A DNA stretch of 42,730 nt from a virus, in the IMG/VR virus record IMGVR_UViG_3300032164_000026, positions 1 through 42,730 of that record; one strand, written 5' to 3'. Shown piece by piece: positions 16,608-23,745 of this stretch. A model generated the notes under the pieces. It was not told the DNA's origin, ran no database searches, and was given only the letters and a program-made list of their open reading frames with translations. Position 1 is the stretch's first letter. Every line of letters begins with the position of its first letter. A program made the translations under genes and the position numbers.

Positions 16608-17563
16608 TTGGACGCCTTGTAGTACAGGGAGATGGCCTTCTCGATTACGGAAGCAAGGTACTTGACGTCGTCCTTGTTGCCCAACTGGAACCGGAGGACG
16701 CTTCCGTCCAAGCCCACGTAATGACGGTTCATCTTCGGGCCCTGGATCAGCAGGAACTGCATGAAGTCCTGATCCTCGATGCCCTCTTTCTTCAGGGCCA
16801 CCCGAATGTCGGCGACGTAGCTGTTGATGATGGGATCGTTCTCCGGCTCTGAAACCGGGGGCTCCTTCCTCTTCTCTTCCCATGGGACCTCGGGGTCCAT
16901 CTCTGGCTCCGGCTTGGCCTCTTCTTCTGGGAAGTCTGCCACGGTCTTGGCCGGGGCGGGAACGGGCTTCTCTGGCTCTGGCTCCGGGGCGGGCTTGGAC
17001 TTCTTCACCTTCGCTCCGCCCTCCTGATCTTTCTTGGCCACGTCGATGGCTTCGACGTCCCTCATCTCCTCGCTCGAGTACAGCCCGAGCACGGCGTCCG
17101 GAGCGATACGCCTGACACCACGACTGGCGCACCGTGCGAACAGCATGTCCTGCCTGTACATCTTCCACGCGTCCTTCGTGTCGAGGCCGGCCGCCTTCGC
17201 TTCGGCAAACGTGAACGTGACCGGGCAGGGCTCGAAGCCGGGCCTCGAGAACGTCATGGTACACTCGGTGTCATCGAGCTTGTCGATCTTCCACGAGATG
17301 CCGGCGATGTTCCGGGCCACGGCGAGCATGGCCTTCGACTCCATCGTGAGCTTGCCCCTGACCACGACCATCGTGTTGAGGGCTGCGACTGGGGGGATGC
17401 CGAGCTCCCGGCCGTACTCCATGATCGTCACGATACCGGCGACCTTCCCGGCATTCGGGAACATGCCCGACTCGTGCAGCTTCTCGGCCAAGCTGACCAT
17501 GTTCTGTGTTTCCGGGATGAGTTCGGCCCTCCCGGCAGGGACTAGCGAATTATTCTTGTCCAT
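16604..17563 (-). CDS. recT: RecT-family single-strand annealing protein
   Basis: 319 residues, ATG at 17563 behind AGGAGGT; an 11-residue upstream extension is disfavoured. Residues ~40-170 match the RecT family: IVTIMEYGRELGIPPVAALN, then MVVVRGKLTMESKAML, a TFTFAEAKAAGL segment and an ARCASRGVRRIAPD segment. RecT proteins bind single strands and anneal complementary DNA. After ~200 there is a long Pro/Glu/Lys-rich linker followed by an extra C-terminal domain (~245-319, including YVADIRVALKKEGIEDQDF) not present in typical RecT. The stop overlaps the start of the nuclease gene (GTGA). A repeated 22-nt element (17579-17600) lies just upstream. Confidence 0.75.
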   Translation of the reverse strand: MDKNNSLVPAGRAELIPETQNMVSLAEKLHESGMFPNAGKVAGIVTIMEYGRELGIPPVAALNTMVVVRGKLTMESKAMLAVARNIAGISWKIDKLDDTECTMTFSRPGFEPCPVTFTFAEAKAAGLDTKDAWKMYRQDMLFARCASRGVRRIAPDAVLGLYSSEEMRDVEAIDVAKKDQEGGAKVKKSKPAPEPEPEKPVPAPAKTVADFPEEEAKPEPEMDPEVPWEEKRKEPPVSEPENDPIINSYVADIRVALKKEGIEDQDFMQFLLIQGPKMNRHYVGLDGSVLRFQLGNKDDVKYLASVIEKAISLYYKASK

Positions 17564-17681
17564 GTTGTGACCTCCTATCATCAAGCCCGGAACCACCCTG
17601 CTTGGGGCGTTTCCCCCTCAGGATGGCCACGGGCCAGATGATGATAAAAAGAATTACGAATAGGTAAAGAAAGCAGTGCAT
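17550..17681 (-). CDS. Tiny (43-residue) single-helix membrane protein
   Basis: ATG at 17681 overlaps the upstream stop (TGATG) and is preceded by AAGGAG on the minus strand. The sequence starts MHCFLYLFVILFIIIWPVAI and continues with a basic polar tail. Its last 14 nt overlap the start of the RecT-like gene. One transmembrane helix near the N-terminus; no other motif. The DNA encoding its tail also carries one copy of the repeated 22-nt element. Function unknown; coupling on both sides supports expression. Confidence 0.45.
   Translation of the reverse strand: MHCFLYLFVILFIIIWPVAILRGKRPKQGGSGLDDRRSQHGQE
17579..17600 (-). repeat. Copy A of a 22-nt element repeated upstream of three leftward genes
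   Basis: Contains CAAGCCCGGAACCACCC on the plus strand. It differs from copy B (22335-22356) at one position. On the leftward transcript it lies 16-37 nt upstream of the recT start and can form a CAAGC/GCTTG stem around an AGGGTGGTTCCGG loop. Confidence 0.55.
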
Positions 17682-17893
17682 CAGAATTCTCCTTGCCTGC
17701 CTCCTTTCGCCCCTCCCCCACCTGTGGGGGCAGAGCCGACGCCGTACTTCTGGTACAGCGTGAACGTGTTGGCGATCACGAGTACAGAGCATTGCTTCTT
17801 GTACTTGTGCCACCACCCGCACCCGTCTTCGATGCAGGTTCCCGGCCCGTCGTCCCGAAGGCCGAACATCCTCGGGCATTTCACGGCACTCAT
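17681..17893 (-). CDS. Small cysteine-containing protein, function unknown
   Basis: 70 residues. Cysteines at 6, 20, 25 and 35 (CPRMFGLRDDGPGTC, then GCGWWHKYKKQC) could bind a metal ion, followed by a hydrophobic stretch and a Gly-rich tail (PTGGGGAKGGRQGEF). The ATG overlaps the upstream stop (ATGA) with GAGGTCAA before it. Similar small Cys-rich proteins are common in phage early regions; no family is recognised. Confidence 0.55.
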   Translation of the reverse strand: MSAVKCPRMFGLRDDGPGTCIEDGCGWWHKYKKQCSVLVIANTFTLYQKYGVGSAPTGGGGAKGGRQGEF

Positions 17894-18078
17894 TTGACCT
17901 CCTCGTCTTTAAAGATTTTTCCGAATTCCAGCATGGGCTGGTCTGCGTCGATTCTCTGGTGTGCCTTACAATGACCCGTCGGCAGGTAGTACTCCTTGTT
18001 GATCGCACACCATCCCTCCCTGTCCGAGTACCTCTCGTTCATCTCGAAGAACTGGCAGGTATTGCAGGTGGCGCTCAT
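17890..18078 (-). CDS. Small zinc-ribbon-like protein
   Basis: 62 residues from ATG at 18078, which overlaps the upstream stop (TGATG). The pattern CNTCQFFEMNERYSDREGWC, with a later HC pair (GHCKAH), places four cysteines and histidines for one metal site, as in small phage proteins with a CxxC...GxC arrangement. The C-terminus is acidic. Gene ends overlap both neighbours by 4-5 nt. The function is unknown; nucleic-acid or protein binding is the usual role of such modules. Confidence 0.55.
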   Translation of the reverse strand: MSATCNTCQFFEMNERYSDREGWCAINKEYYLPTGHCKAHQRIDADQPMLEFGKIFKDEEVK

Positions 18079-18272
18079 CACCATCTGTCCTTTTCCTTGA
18101 TGTCCCAAGAGACCTCGATCCTGACTGCGTAGTATTTGCCCGGGCCACAGAACCTGGCCCAGTTGCGAGCCTCCCTTCTTGTTCTGAACATGATGCGGCT
18201 TGCCAGATTCCCAGCGTATTCAGAATCCGCCACGCACCACAGCCACGATGTCCTACGCTTTCTCATCTTCAT
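18078..18272 (-). CDS. Small basic protein, function unknown
   Basis: 64 residues, ATG at 18272 with AAAGGAG upstream, overlapping the end of the SprT-like gene by 20 nt. The protein is strongly basic and aromatic (MKMRKRRTSWLWCVADSEYA and FRTRREARNWARFCGPGKYY), the sort of composition seen in small DNA-binding or inhibitor proteins of phages. The RxxREARNWA pattern suggests an amphipathic helix. No family assignment is possible. Confidence 0.5.
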   Translation of the reverse strand: MKMRKRRTSWLWCVADSEYAGNLASRIMFRTRREARNWARFCGPGKYYAVRIEVSWDIKEKDRW

Positions 18273-19059
18273 CTCCCACTCCTTTCATCTCGATGATGAC
18301 TTGGTTGCAATCCAAGCACTCGAAATTTCCACCCGGCTTTCCCCACAGGTTGAAGCCGCAGGCAGGGCAGGTGTACTTGTTCCTCGTCCCGGGCTTCCTT
18401 TCCTGCCCGGTGCCGTCCTTGATCCCCTTCCGGACACCCTTCCCTTGCCCCTCAGGAGGGCCGCCCTGCCCCGAACCCCCCTGTTCCTGACCGTTTCCCT
18501 GCCCTTCGCCCCCCTCCCCCTGTCCTTGGCCCTCCTGTTGGCCACCCTTCTCCTTGTCTTGGGGGATGTCCATCGGCTCTGTCATCCACGGCAGGGTAAA
18601 CTCCTCGGGCATGTTGGCGATGGCCATTTCTGCCACTCCGTCAGGGAGCAGCCTTGTGTCGACAGATTGCCCCGTGCACTTCCCTTCCGCCGTGAATGGG
18701 ACGAGCCCGATTTCAATGGCCTTGTCTGCCCACTCCTTATTGTGATACCCGGCCCGGCTCGGAGACCCGCTCGTGTACTGCCACAGGTGGACCATCTCGT
18801 GGGCCAGGACCACCATGGCCTTGACGATCCCGGCTTGCTTCAGGCAGTTTGCGTTGATCGCAATCTCCGGGATGGCTTTCCCGTCCTCGTCGAACCATCG
18901 GTCCGGCGTGAAGTATCCACCGAGGACGTTGTTGTTTCTCGACAGCACGAGCATGGCCGGGGGGAGCAGTCCCTCGAACAGCTCGCAGTTGAGCCAGTCG
19001 TACGCCGCTTGGATCGCTGTCGACTGGTCGATGATGGGAGTCTTTACAGGTTCGCTCAT
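18253..19059 (-). CDS. SprT-like zinc metallopeptidase with C-terminal zinc ribbon
   Basis: 268 residues from ATG at 19059 behind AAAGGAGG. The N-terminal domain (~15-130) is SprT-like: AYDWLNCELFEGLLP, then a strand and the zinc motif HEMVH (87-91, catalytic Glu88) in VVLAHEMVHLWQ, and GYHNKEWADKAIEIG with the third ligand. Residues ~180-225 form a Gly/Gln/Glu low-complexity linker. The C-terminus is a zinc ribbon with Cys231, Cys234, Cys248 and Cys251. SprT/SPRTN proteins cleave proteins attached to DNA; that role here is inference from family. It follows the VWA-like and AAA+ genes with 4-8-nt spacing or overlap, suggesting joint action. Confidence 0.75.
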   Translation of the reverse strand: MSEPVKTPIIDQSTAIQAAYDWLNCELFEGLLPPAMLVLSRNNNVLGGYFTPDRWFDEDGKAIPEIAINANCLKQAGIVKAMVVLAHEMVHLWQYTSGSPSRAGYHNKEWADKAIEIGLVPFTAEGKCTGQSVDTRLLPDGVAEMAIANMPEEFTLPWMTEPMDIPQDKEKGGQQEGQGQGEGGEGQGNGQEQGGSGQGGPPEGQGKGVRKGIKDGTGQERKPGTRNKYTCPACGFNLWGKPGGNFECLDCNQVIIEMKGVGDEDEKA

Positions 19060-19829
19060 ACGTATCCTCCTTTCCCCGGGCCATTCGTGACCCACGTCAC
19101 GGGCTCGATGAGAATGACCTCGTCATGAATATCTTCCGTGATGTCGTAGGATCTGTACGTTCCATTCCCTGCCGCCCTTGTCCCAAGAAAGTAATCTGCC
19201 GTCACGTTGGCGTATGAATTGGCGAGCCGGTTGTTCTCGAAAGCCGCCCAGATGGCCGGGAAGATGGGGTCATCGTAGTCCTTGAGGATCGTAAGCGTTC
19301 GCAACTTGTGGATAGAATCTTCAGGATGCTCTCTCTTCTCAGCCCCGATTACCCGGCACGGGCGGCCCTCTTTGTTGGCCTTGCAGGCAAAGGAGTATAT
19401 CTGTTTGTGCCTCTCCGCGATGCTGCTCCCCATTCTATCTTGGTGCGGAACCGAGACGTCCATGACCAGAGTGAGCGCAGGCTTGTCCACAAACTTTTTT
19501 CTGTAATCATCGAATGGCCGGAGCTCGCCATCAAGGTGTCTCTCTACGCTGAGATCTCCGCACTCCGAGTCGAACCGTCGCCACTTCCTCTCTTGAACAA
19601 AGGCATTATGCTTCGCGTCCAAGAAAGAATCAACCTCCTTCGGCTTCCCGTCCAGAAATGACTGGAGTTCTTTCAGGTATGATTCTGCCGGGTCATTGTC
19701 CTTGTAAAACGTGTCTTGCGCGTTCCCCTTGAGAACGTGCCTCAGGACGTCGAGAGCATGAATCCAAAGAGGATTGGGGATCTTTCCGGTCTCCCTGAAA
19801 TTGTCGATGTGTTCGCGTACTGTCAGCAT
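19056..19829 (-). CDS. VWA-like protein paired with the AAA+ ATPase
   Basis: 257 residues; ATG at 19829, eight nt past the AAA+ stop, with GAGG upstream. The central part carries a strand-and-loop reminiscent of a von Willebrand A fold, TLVMDVSVPHQ around Asp124, followed by alternating strands (RPCRVIGAEKR, then LRTLTILKDYDDP). The canonical DxSxS metal site is only partly kept (DVSVP). Phages with a MoxR-type ATPase often encode such a protein next to it, and MoxR ATPases typically act with VWA partners (established for the families). The stop overlaps the SprT-like start region by 4 nt. Assignment is moderate. Confidence 0.5.
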   Translation of the reverse strand: MLTVREHIDNFRETGKIPNPLWIHALDVLRHVLKGNAQDTFYKDNDPAESYLKELQSFLDGKPKEVDSFLDAKHNAFVQERKWRRFDSECGDLSVERHLDGELRPFDDYRKKFVDKPALTLVMDVSVPHQDRMGSSIAERHKQIYSFACKANKEGRPCRVIGAEKREHPEDSIHKLRTLTILKDYDDPIFPAIWAAFENNRLANSYANVTADYFLGTRAAGNGTYRSYDITEDIHDEVILIEPVTWVTNGPGKGGYV

Positions 19830-19836
19830 GGGCGCC

Positions 19837-21318
19837 TCACAGGTCGAGCTTCTTCCGCTCGACGACAGACAGCGGGGTAAGGAACGAGTACTCAAACGCC
19901 TTCGGCATGGTGAGCCCGAGCACGTTCAACTCGATGGCCTGAACGAGCTTCCTTGTCGACGGATCGTAAGCGATGTTATTGGCGTTCACCTTCTGTCGAA
20001 GGGCCTTGAGCTGGTCGAGCAGATACTTCTTGTCTGCCGCTTCGAGAGGCGACTTCTTTACGATCGTGTTCTCCACCCTGCTGTCGTAATTCATGTGGAC
20101 GTGGACGAACCTGTTCAGCACCGAAGCGTCCTGCTGCTGTGTCCCCTTGTAGTTCATGCTGTACTCCCTGCCCGTGACGTTGGATGCGGCACAGATTGTA
20201 CACGATGGGTTGACGCTGATCACCCCGACCGGAGAGTGGAACCCTCTTGTCTTTCTGTCGAGAATGGGGTTGGCCCCGATGAGAACGTCCGGGTCCGCCG
20301 ACATCACCTCGTCCATGAAGATGATCATGTTCTCCTTCTGCAATTCCTGGATGAACTTGGCTGCGACCCACTCCGATTTCCCGTCGACGAGATGGGTTGA
20401 CCCGAAGACCTGAGAGTATCTTTTCCCTCCGGCGAACGACTCGACGTAAAGACCACGGTTGAGCACCTTTGCGATCTCCGTGATAAGCAACGACTTGCCG
20501 CATCCGGACGGGCCGACAAGGCAGACTTGGACACCGCCCTTGATCATGGTGCAGACGTCGTCGAAGATGTCGGGCTTGACGTACTCGATGGACTCAGGCT
20601 TGAAACTCTCCCGTTCTCTCGCCTTCTTGGCCAGTTCCTGTGCCTTGCGGTGGGCCTCCTCGAGCTCCCTCAGCTTCTTGGAAAATTCGTCCTCGTCCGG
20701 GGGAGGCGGGAGTTGTTTCGGCTTCTCTTCTTCGACCGGCGGTTCTTCCCACGGCTCGTACTCTTTGGTGTCCAAGGCGAGCTCGTGTTCGCTCACATAC
20801 CATCCGCGGCCATCTTCACAGAGGCCAGCGCAGGAGTGCCCGCTATGAATCTCGGAGTACTCGCTCAATTTCTTTTCGAATTCCACCGCGTAGTCTGACG
20901 CGCTCTCGGCCTCACCGGGGAGCCCCTTGATTACTGCCCGGGCCCCCTTTATCCCCCTGTAAGTATCGCCCTGATAGACGACCTTGTCCCCCAGGTTGAA
21001 TGCGTTCGGTGGTTTCTTGTCCTCCCTTTTCACGGGAGACCTGTACGCCTTCTTCGGCGACCATCTCCGGGCTGCGTTGAACTTCCCGACGTCGACCGTG
21101 AATCCCGGAGCATGCGGAACCACCGCATCGAAGAACCTGTTGCTGTCTTTCTTGATGAAGGCGTCGATGATCGCCGACGCCTGTTCTCTGCTGAGCTTGC
21201 CGGAATCGGCGAGGCCCTTCCAGTACATGGAGTCAGCACACGCTGTCGTGGACCCGGACCCCTTGACCTTGATGCAGAGACCCCAAATCGTTTTAGTCTG
21301 TGGCCATGATGCGTTCAT
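19837..21318 (-). CDS. MoxR/AAA_5-type AAA+ ATPase with N-terminal accessory domain
   Basis: 493 residues, ATG at 21318 behind AAGGAGG. The AAA+ core starts near residue 255: Walker A GPSGCGKS (269-276), Walker B IIFMDE (332-337) followed by VMSADPD, a sensor-like ICAASNVTG and an arginine-finger region around SVLNRFVHVHMN. This arrangement is typical of MoxR/AAA_5 ATPases, which remodel proteins with VWA partners. Residues ~95-170 contain an SH3/KOW-like stretch (LGDKVVYQGDTYRGIKGARA) ending in GRGWYVSEHELAL, and ~175-250 is a charged coiled coil. It heads a tight AAA+ / VWA-like / SprT-like gene run. What it remodels is unknown. Confidence 0.8.
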   Translation of the reverse strand: MNASWPQTKTIWGLCIKVKGSGSTTACADSMYWKGLADSGKLSREQASAIIDAFIKKDSNRFFDAVVPHAPGFTVDVGKFNAARRWSPKKAYRSPVKREDKKPPNAFNLGDKVVYQGDTYRGIKGARAVIKGLPGEAESASDYAVEFEKKLSEYSEIHSGHSCAGLCEDGRGWYVSEHELALDTKEYEPWEEPPVEEEKPKQLPPPPDEDEFSKKLRELEEAHRKAQELAKKARERESFKPESIEYVKPDIFDDVCTMIKGGVQVCLVGPSGCGKSLLITEIAKVLNRGLYVESFAGGKRYSQVFGSTHLVDGKSEWVAAKFIQELQKENMIIFMDEVMSADPDVLIGANPILDRKTRGFHSPVGVISVNPSCTICAASNVTGREYSMNYKGTQQQDASVLNRFVHVHMNYDSRVENTIVKKSPLEAADKKYLLDQLKALRQKVNANNIAYDPSTRKLVQAIELNVLGLTMPKAFEYSFLTPLSVVERKKLDL

Positions 21319-21327
21319 TGACCCTCC

Positions 21328-21810
21328 TTACGCAAAGAAATTGACCGTGACTTTCCAAACTCGTCCGGTCTTCTGATCGTAGATTGCGGTGACGGGATAG
21401 TATCCGTCTCCGAATCCTGAGCAGACGGCCACCGCTACTCCCGGATGGCCCATCTTGTAGTCGAGCTGACCTCCTTGGTCCTTCGAATTCGTGGCCTTAC
21501 AGACCCCGTTGTAACTGAAGACTCCCGTCGGGGGGACCATGACCTCCTTTGCCATCCCCTCTTTGACGAGCTCGTTCATGGTCATGTTCTCGTACTGCTT
21601 GAGCGGCGTGTCATAGTTGATCCCGTTCTGCAGCATCAGGCCCATGTCGACCTTTGTCACCTCGCCGTGGAACGTCACGATGTAAGGCCTGTAGTCTTCG
21701 AACTTCTCCTCCTTCCACTCGCTCTCGATGTAGCAAGGGTCACAGATCATGACCTGCCCTGAGTCCACGCCGACATAGCCGATGATCCTGTCCGGGTACT
21801 TCTTCTTCAT
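21328..21810 (-). CDS. DUF4241-like conserved protein
   Basis: 160 residues from ATG at 21810 behind AAGGAGAT; a longer frame upstream is a shadow. The pattern VDSGQVMICDPCYIE near the N-terminus and VAVCSGFGDGYYPVTAIYD near the C-terminus resembles the DUF4241 family, where an early DP and a late GDGxYPV motif are conserved; the biochemical role of that family is not known. The protein is soluble, with no membrane segment. It lies between a KOW-like protein and the AAA+ gene in the leftward block. Confidence 0.5.
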   Translation of the reverse strand: MKKKYPDRIIGYVGVDSGQVMICDPCYIESEWKEEKFEDYRPYIVTFHGEVTKVDMGLMLQNGINYDTPLKQYENMTMNELVKEGMAKEVMVPPTGVFSYNGVCKATNSKDQGGQLDYKMGHPGVAVAVCSGFGDGYYPVTAIYDQKTGRVWKVTVNFFA

Positions 21811-22094
21811 ACGATCTCCTTCACGAGGATGGACGGGCTGACATGCCACGTTTCCCCGGTGCTCGTCCTCAGATGGACGGTCTTCATGTTGATCTTGGTG
21901 ATGGTCCCGAGAACCCACGCCCGGCTACGCTTGGCCGTGAAGCTGACCTTGTCTCCGACGCTGAACAGGGCTGCCGCTTTTCTCTGCTTCTCGCCCATCC
22001 ATCGTCTCATGTGGGCCACGGTCACGTCGTTGACCCGCCTCAAGTCCTTTTCTGAGAAGAACTCGAGGGCGCTGACAACGTCGTCGACGTCCAT
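21807..22094 (-). CDS. Small KOW/SH3-like protein
   Basis: 95 residues from ATG at 22094; a further 35-residue upstream extension would run through the preceding gene and is disfavoured. The C-terminal half reads as a small beta barrel: FSVGDKVSFTAKRSRAWVLG, then TITKINMKTVHLRTSTG and WHVSPSILV, like KOW or Tudor-type SH3 folds. The N-terminal half is helical. Its stop overlaps the next start (ATGA). The AAA+ protein two genes downstream contains a similar GDKVVY segment, so the two may have related binding modules. Function unknown. Confidence 0.5.
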   Translation of the reverse strand: MDVDDVVSALEFFSEKDLRRVNDVTVAHMRRWMGEKQRKAAALFSVGDKVSFTAKRSRAWVLGTITKINMKTVHLRTSTGETWHVSPSILVKEIV

Positions 22095-22095
22095 G

Positions 22096-22284
22096 TTACT
22101 CGTCCCCGCCAAAGATCTCGGAAGTGTAGGGCATGGACCCCCCTTCTTCTTCCTGTTCCTCCTCGTCGTACGAGAAAGGACCTTCCTCTCCCTCGACATC
22201 GTAGTCCCTGACCTCGAGTGTCACACCCTCGGGGATGTTGGCAACCTCGGTCACCTGTCCACCGTGGATCTTCACAATAATCAT
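22096..22284 (-). CDS. Small acidic conserved phage protein
   Basis: 62 residues, ATG behind a near-perfect TAGGAGGTCG. The N-terminal half (VKIHGGQVTEVANIPEGVTL, then EVRDYDVEGEE) resembles short conserved phage and plasmid proteins with an EVRDYD motif, of unknown role; the rest is very acidic (DEEEQEEEGG). It is the first gene after a 313-nt non-coding gap and probably the first of a separate leftward transcript, with a copy of the 22-nt repeat about 50 nt upstream. Confidence 0.6.
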   Translation of the reverse strand: MIIVKIHGGQVTEVANIPEGVTLEVRDYDVEGEEGPFSYDEEEQEEEGGSMPYTSEIFGGDE

Positions 22285-22334
22285 GTCGACCTCCTAGAGA
22301 AATAGTGAATTTATATGTCGGCCTCCGCCGCATA

Positions 22335-22356
22335 CATCAAGCCCGGAACCGCCCTG
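22335..22356 (-). repeat. Copy B of the 22-nt element
   Basis: Contains CAAGCCCGGAACCGCCC on the plus strand. One mismatch to copy A, three to copy C. It starts about 50 nt upstream of the gene at 22284. On the leftward transcript TCAAGC upstream pairs with GCTTGA at the end of the element, closing a loop that contains GGGCGGTTCCGG. Confidence 0.55.
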
Positions 22357-22435
22357 TGCTTGAGTCGGACGGCTCTTTTTCTTCTGGTATAAGATCACCT
22401 CTTTTTCTAATGTAATGAGCACTCCAACACAGGAC

Positions 22436-22516
22436 AAAAAGAAACCCATACACCTGAGCAATTATTCTTAATCTTAATTCTTAAGGCTCTTAAGAATTAA
22501 GATTAAGAATAATTGC
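22436..22516 (-). terminator. 28-bp perfect AT-rich palindrome with T-run, leftward terminator
   Basis: Two perfect 28-nt arms (22458-22485 and 22489-22516) flank a 3-nt loop GCT; the arms consist of repeated CTTAAT/ATTCTTAA units. A further 9-bp outer pairing (CATACACCT at 22447-22455 with AGGTGTATG at 22520-22528) extends the structure. On the leftward transcript it is followed by TTTCTTTTT (22436-22444), as in an intrinsic terminator, while no T-run follows in the rightward direction. Its length and AT content are unusual for a terminator. Confidence 0.55.
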
Positions 22517-22543
22517 GAAAGGTGTATGTCTGACAGATGGGTT

Positions 22544-22575
22544 GGGGGAGAGGATGATTGCTCATCCCCTCCCCC
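22544..22575 (-). terminator. GC-rich hairpin after the early operon
   Basis: Arms 22544-22557 and 22562-22575 close a 4-nt loop that reads GCAA (a GNRA tetraloop) on the leftward RNA. The one non-matching pair is a G-U wobble on the leftward RNA but an A-C mismatch on the rightward RNA, so the structure suits the leftward transcript. It lies 22 nt after the stop at 22598. No T-run follows directly. Confidence 0.5.
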
Positions 22576-22597
22576 GATGAACTTGGAGAGAGAAGGC

Positions 22598-23203
22598 TTA
22601 TTGTTCGATGGGCTTGGCGTCCAAGATGGTGTCGCCGTTGCCGAGCAGGGCTTCCATGATGGACATGGCCTCGCCGTAGGACGAGGACAGGATGAGCCTG
22701 GTCTCCACCTTGTCGAACTTCAGACCGAAGCGTTCCACGAGCTGAAGGGCGAGGTTGATTTTCTCCCGGATGACTGTTGCCTTCCGCAGACCCTGTGCCC
22801 TGCGAACAGCCCAGAGCTGTCTGTTGTCCTCTCCCGACCGGTAGCCGTGGGGGTTGCCGTCCGAGCTGATGAGGTTTCCGTCCACGTCGAAGCCGGTGGT
22901 GTTCTGACACCGGAGACTGATGGATTCCTTCCGCTTGGCGAGAGTGGACATCTCCTCGTCCACGGATTCCAGCTCCTTGCGGTAGGCTTCCAGACCGCCC
23001 TTCTCTCTCTCCGCCCGGAGGATTTGATCGTTTATCTCCTGCCGTTTGGCGTGGAGCAGAGTGCGGTTCTCGTCCATCTTCTTGCGGAGAACTTCGAGCA
23101 GACGTTTCTTGTCGTCTGCCGTCAGTCGCCGGGTATAGTCGAGAGCGATGCCTTCGAGCTTTTCGATGTTCAAGGGCACGATTGCCAGAGCGTCTTCTTT
23201 CAT
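22598..23203 (-). CDS. Coiled-coil early protein, function unknown
   Basis: 201 residues; ATG at 23203 behind AAAGGAGGTC, overlapping the stop of the tiny upstream gene (ATGA). Residues ~25-95 form a long charged coiled coil (TADDKKRLLEVLRKKMDENR onward). The C-terminal part is mixed (FDVDGNLISSDGNPHGYRSG, then KVETRLILSSSYGEAMSIME). No enzyme motif or membrane segment is visible. It is the last gene of the first leftward operon and is followed by two hairpins. I do not recognise a family. Confidence 0.55.
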   Translation of the reverse strand: MKEDALAIVPLNIEKLEGIALDYTRRLTADDKKRLLEVLRKKMDENRTLLHAKRQEINDQILRAEREKGGLEAYRKELESVDEEMSTLAKRKESISLRCQNTTGFDVDGNLISSDGNPHGYRSGEDNRQLWAVRRAQGLRKATVIREKINLALQLVERFGLKFDKVETRLILSSSYGEAMSIMEALLGNGDTILDAKPIEQ

Positions 23204-23334
23204 GATTTGTGACCTCCTTTAGTCATCTTGGGGTTCTTGTATCGGATGGCTTTTATGAACGACTGAGCCAACACGACGGCCCAGAAGATAAGCCACAAGA
23301 CTGTAATCTGAACGAGCTTACGGCCCAACGTCAA
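23200..23334 (-). CDS. Tiny (44-residue) single-helix membrane protein with TTG start
   Basis: Frame from TTG at 23334, which overlaps the upstream stop (TTGA), with GGAGGT 11 nt before it. It encodes a hydrophobic helix (LVQITVLWLIFWAVVLAQSF) and a basic tail, and its stop overlaps the next ATG (ATGA). Its own 3' end contains the strong ribosome site of the next gene. The filled gap between two coupled genes and the clean overlaps support translation; the TTG start lowers confidence. Function unknown. Confidence 0.4.
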   Translation of the reverse strand: MTLGRKLVQITVLWLIFWAVVLAQSFIKAIRYKNPKMTKGGHKS

Positions 23335-23579
23335 GACACGGCCCCACCTCCTTCGGGAGCCGGAGCAGGTTCGGCCTTCTTCTTCGTCGATTCGATGACA
23401 TGCTTGAGGGCGTTCAGCATCTCCACGGCCTCTTTCTTGTCCCGCTCGATGCTGGCCCTGAGCTTCTTCTCCCGACGAGAACGCTCGATAGCCGTGAGTC
23501 CATAGCCGATGCCGTGGAACAGCAGGCAGAAAATCAGACAGAGCAGAGTGAGCGTCCAGAACGACAGGTAGTTATACAT
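23331..23579 (-). CDS. Membrane-anchored small coiled-coil protein
   Basis: 82 residues from ATG at 23579 behind GGGAGGAAAC. A transmembrane helix occupies residues ~5-28 (LSFWTLTLLCLIFCLLFHGI), followed by a basic, helical segment (IERSRREKKLRASIERDKKE) and a Pro/Ala/Gly tail. The positive charges after the helix suggest that the C-terminus stays in the cytoplasm. Part of a run of small coupled genes; function unknown. Confidence 0.5.
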   Translation of the reverse strand: MYNYLSFWTLTLLCLIFCLLFHGIGYGLTAIERSRREKKLRASIERDKKEAVEMLNALKHVIESTKKKAEPAPAPEGGGAVS

Positions 23580-23745
23580 GTTTCCTCCCTTTCTTCCGAT
23601 GTTTAGGTGTGAATCCGGGCTTGATGCGGTCGAGGTCTTTGTCCTTCTCTCCCCTTTCAGCCTCAAACACATCTCTGTCCGGGTCTTTAATGAGCTTGTT
23701 GAGCCACACGTCTGAACCTACGAGGTCTTTGAGTTGGGCACTCAT
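23572..23745 (-). CDS. Small charged protein, function unknown
   Basis: 57 residues from ATG at 23745, overlapping the upstream stop by 4 nt (ATGA). The sequence is highly charged (LIKDPDRDVFEAERGEKDKD) with a basic C-terminus (PKHRKKGRKHV). No motif is recognised. The end of the gene overlaps the next start by 8 nt. Its realness rests on coupling with neighbours and lack of any alternative frame. Confidence 0.45.
   Translation of the reverse strand: MSAQLKDLVGSDVWLNKLIKDPDRDVFEAERGEKDKDLDRIKPGFTPKHRKKGRKHV

Larger units (their letters stand above)
22285..22597 (-). promoter_or_regulatory. Non-coding gap: double terminator, probable leftward promoter and repeat copy B
   Basis: No credible gene. 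From right to left it holds a GC-rich hairpin (22544-22575), a long AT-rich palindrome (22458-22516) followed by a T-run, then a possible sigma70-type leftward promoter on the minus strand (TTGTCC, 17-nt spacer, TACATT, near 22408-22436), and repeat copy B. The order terminator-promoter suggests that two leftward operons are separated here. The promoter boxes match consensus at only 4 of 6 positions each. Confidence 0.45.

Noticed and set aside
15837-17264. 475-codon minus-strand frame spanning nuclease and recT
   Set aside because: The first ~219 codons lie inside recT in another frame; true nuclease start is GTG at 16607.
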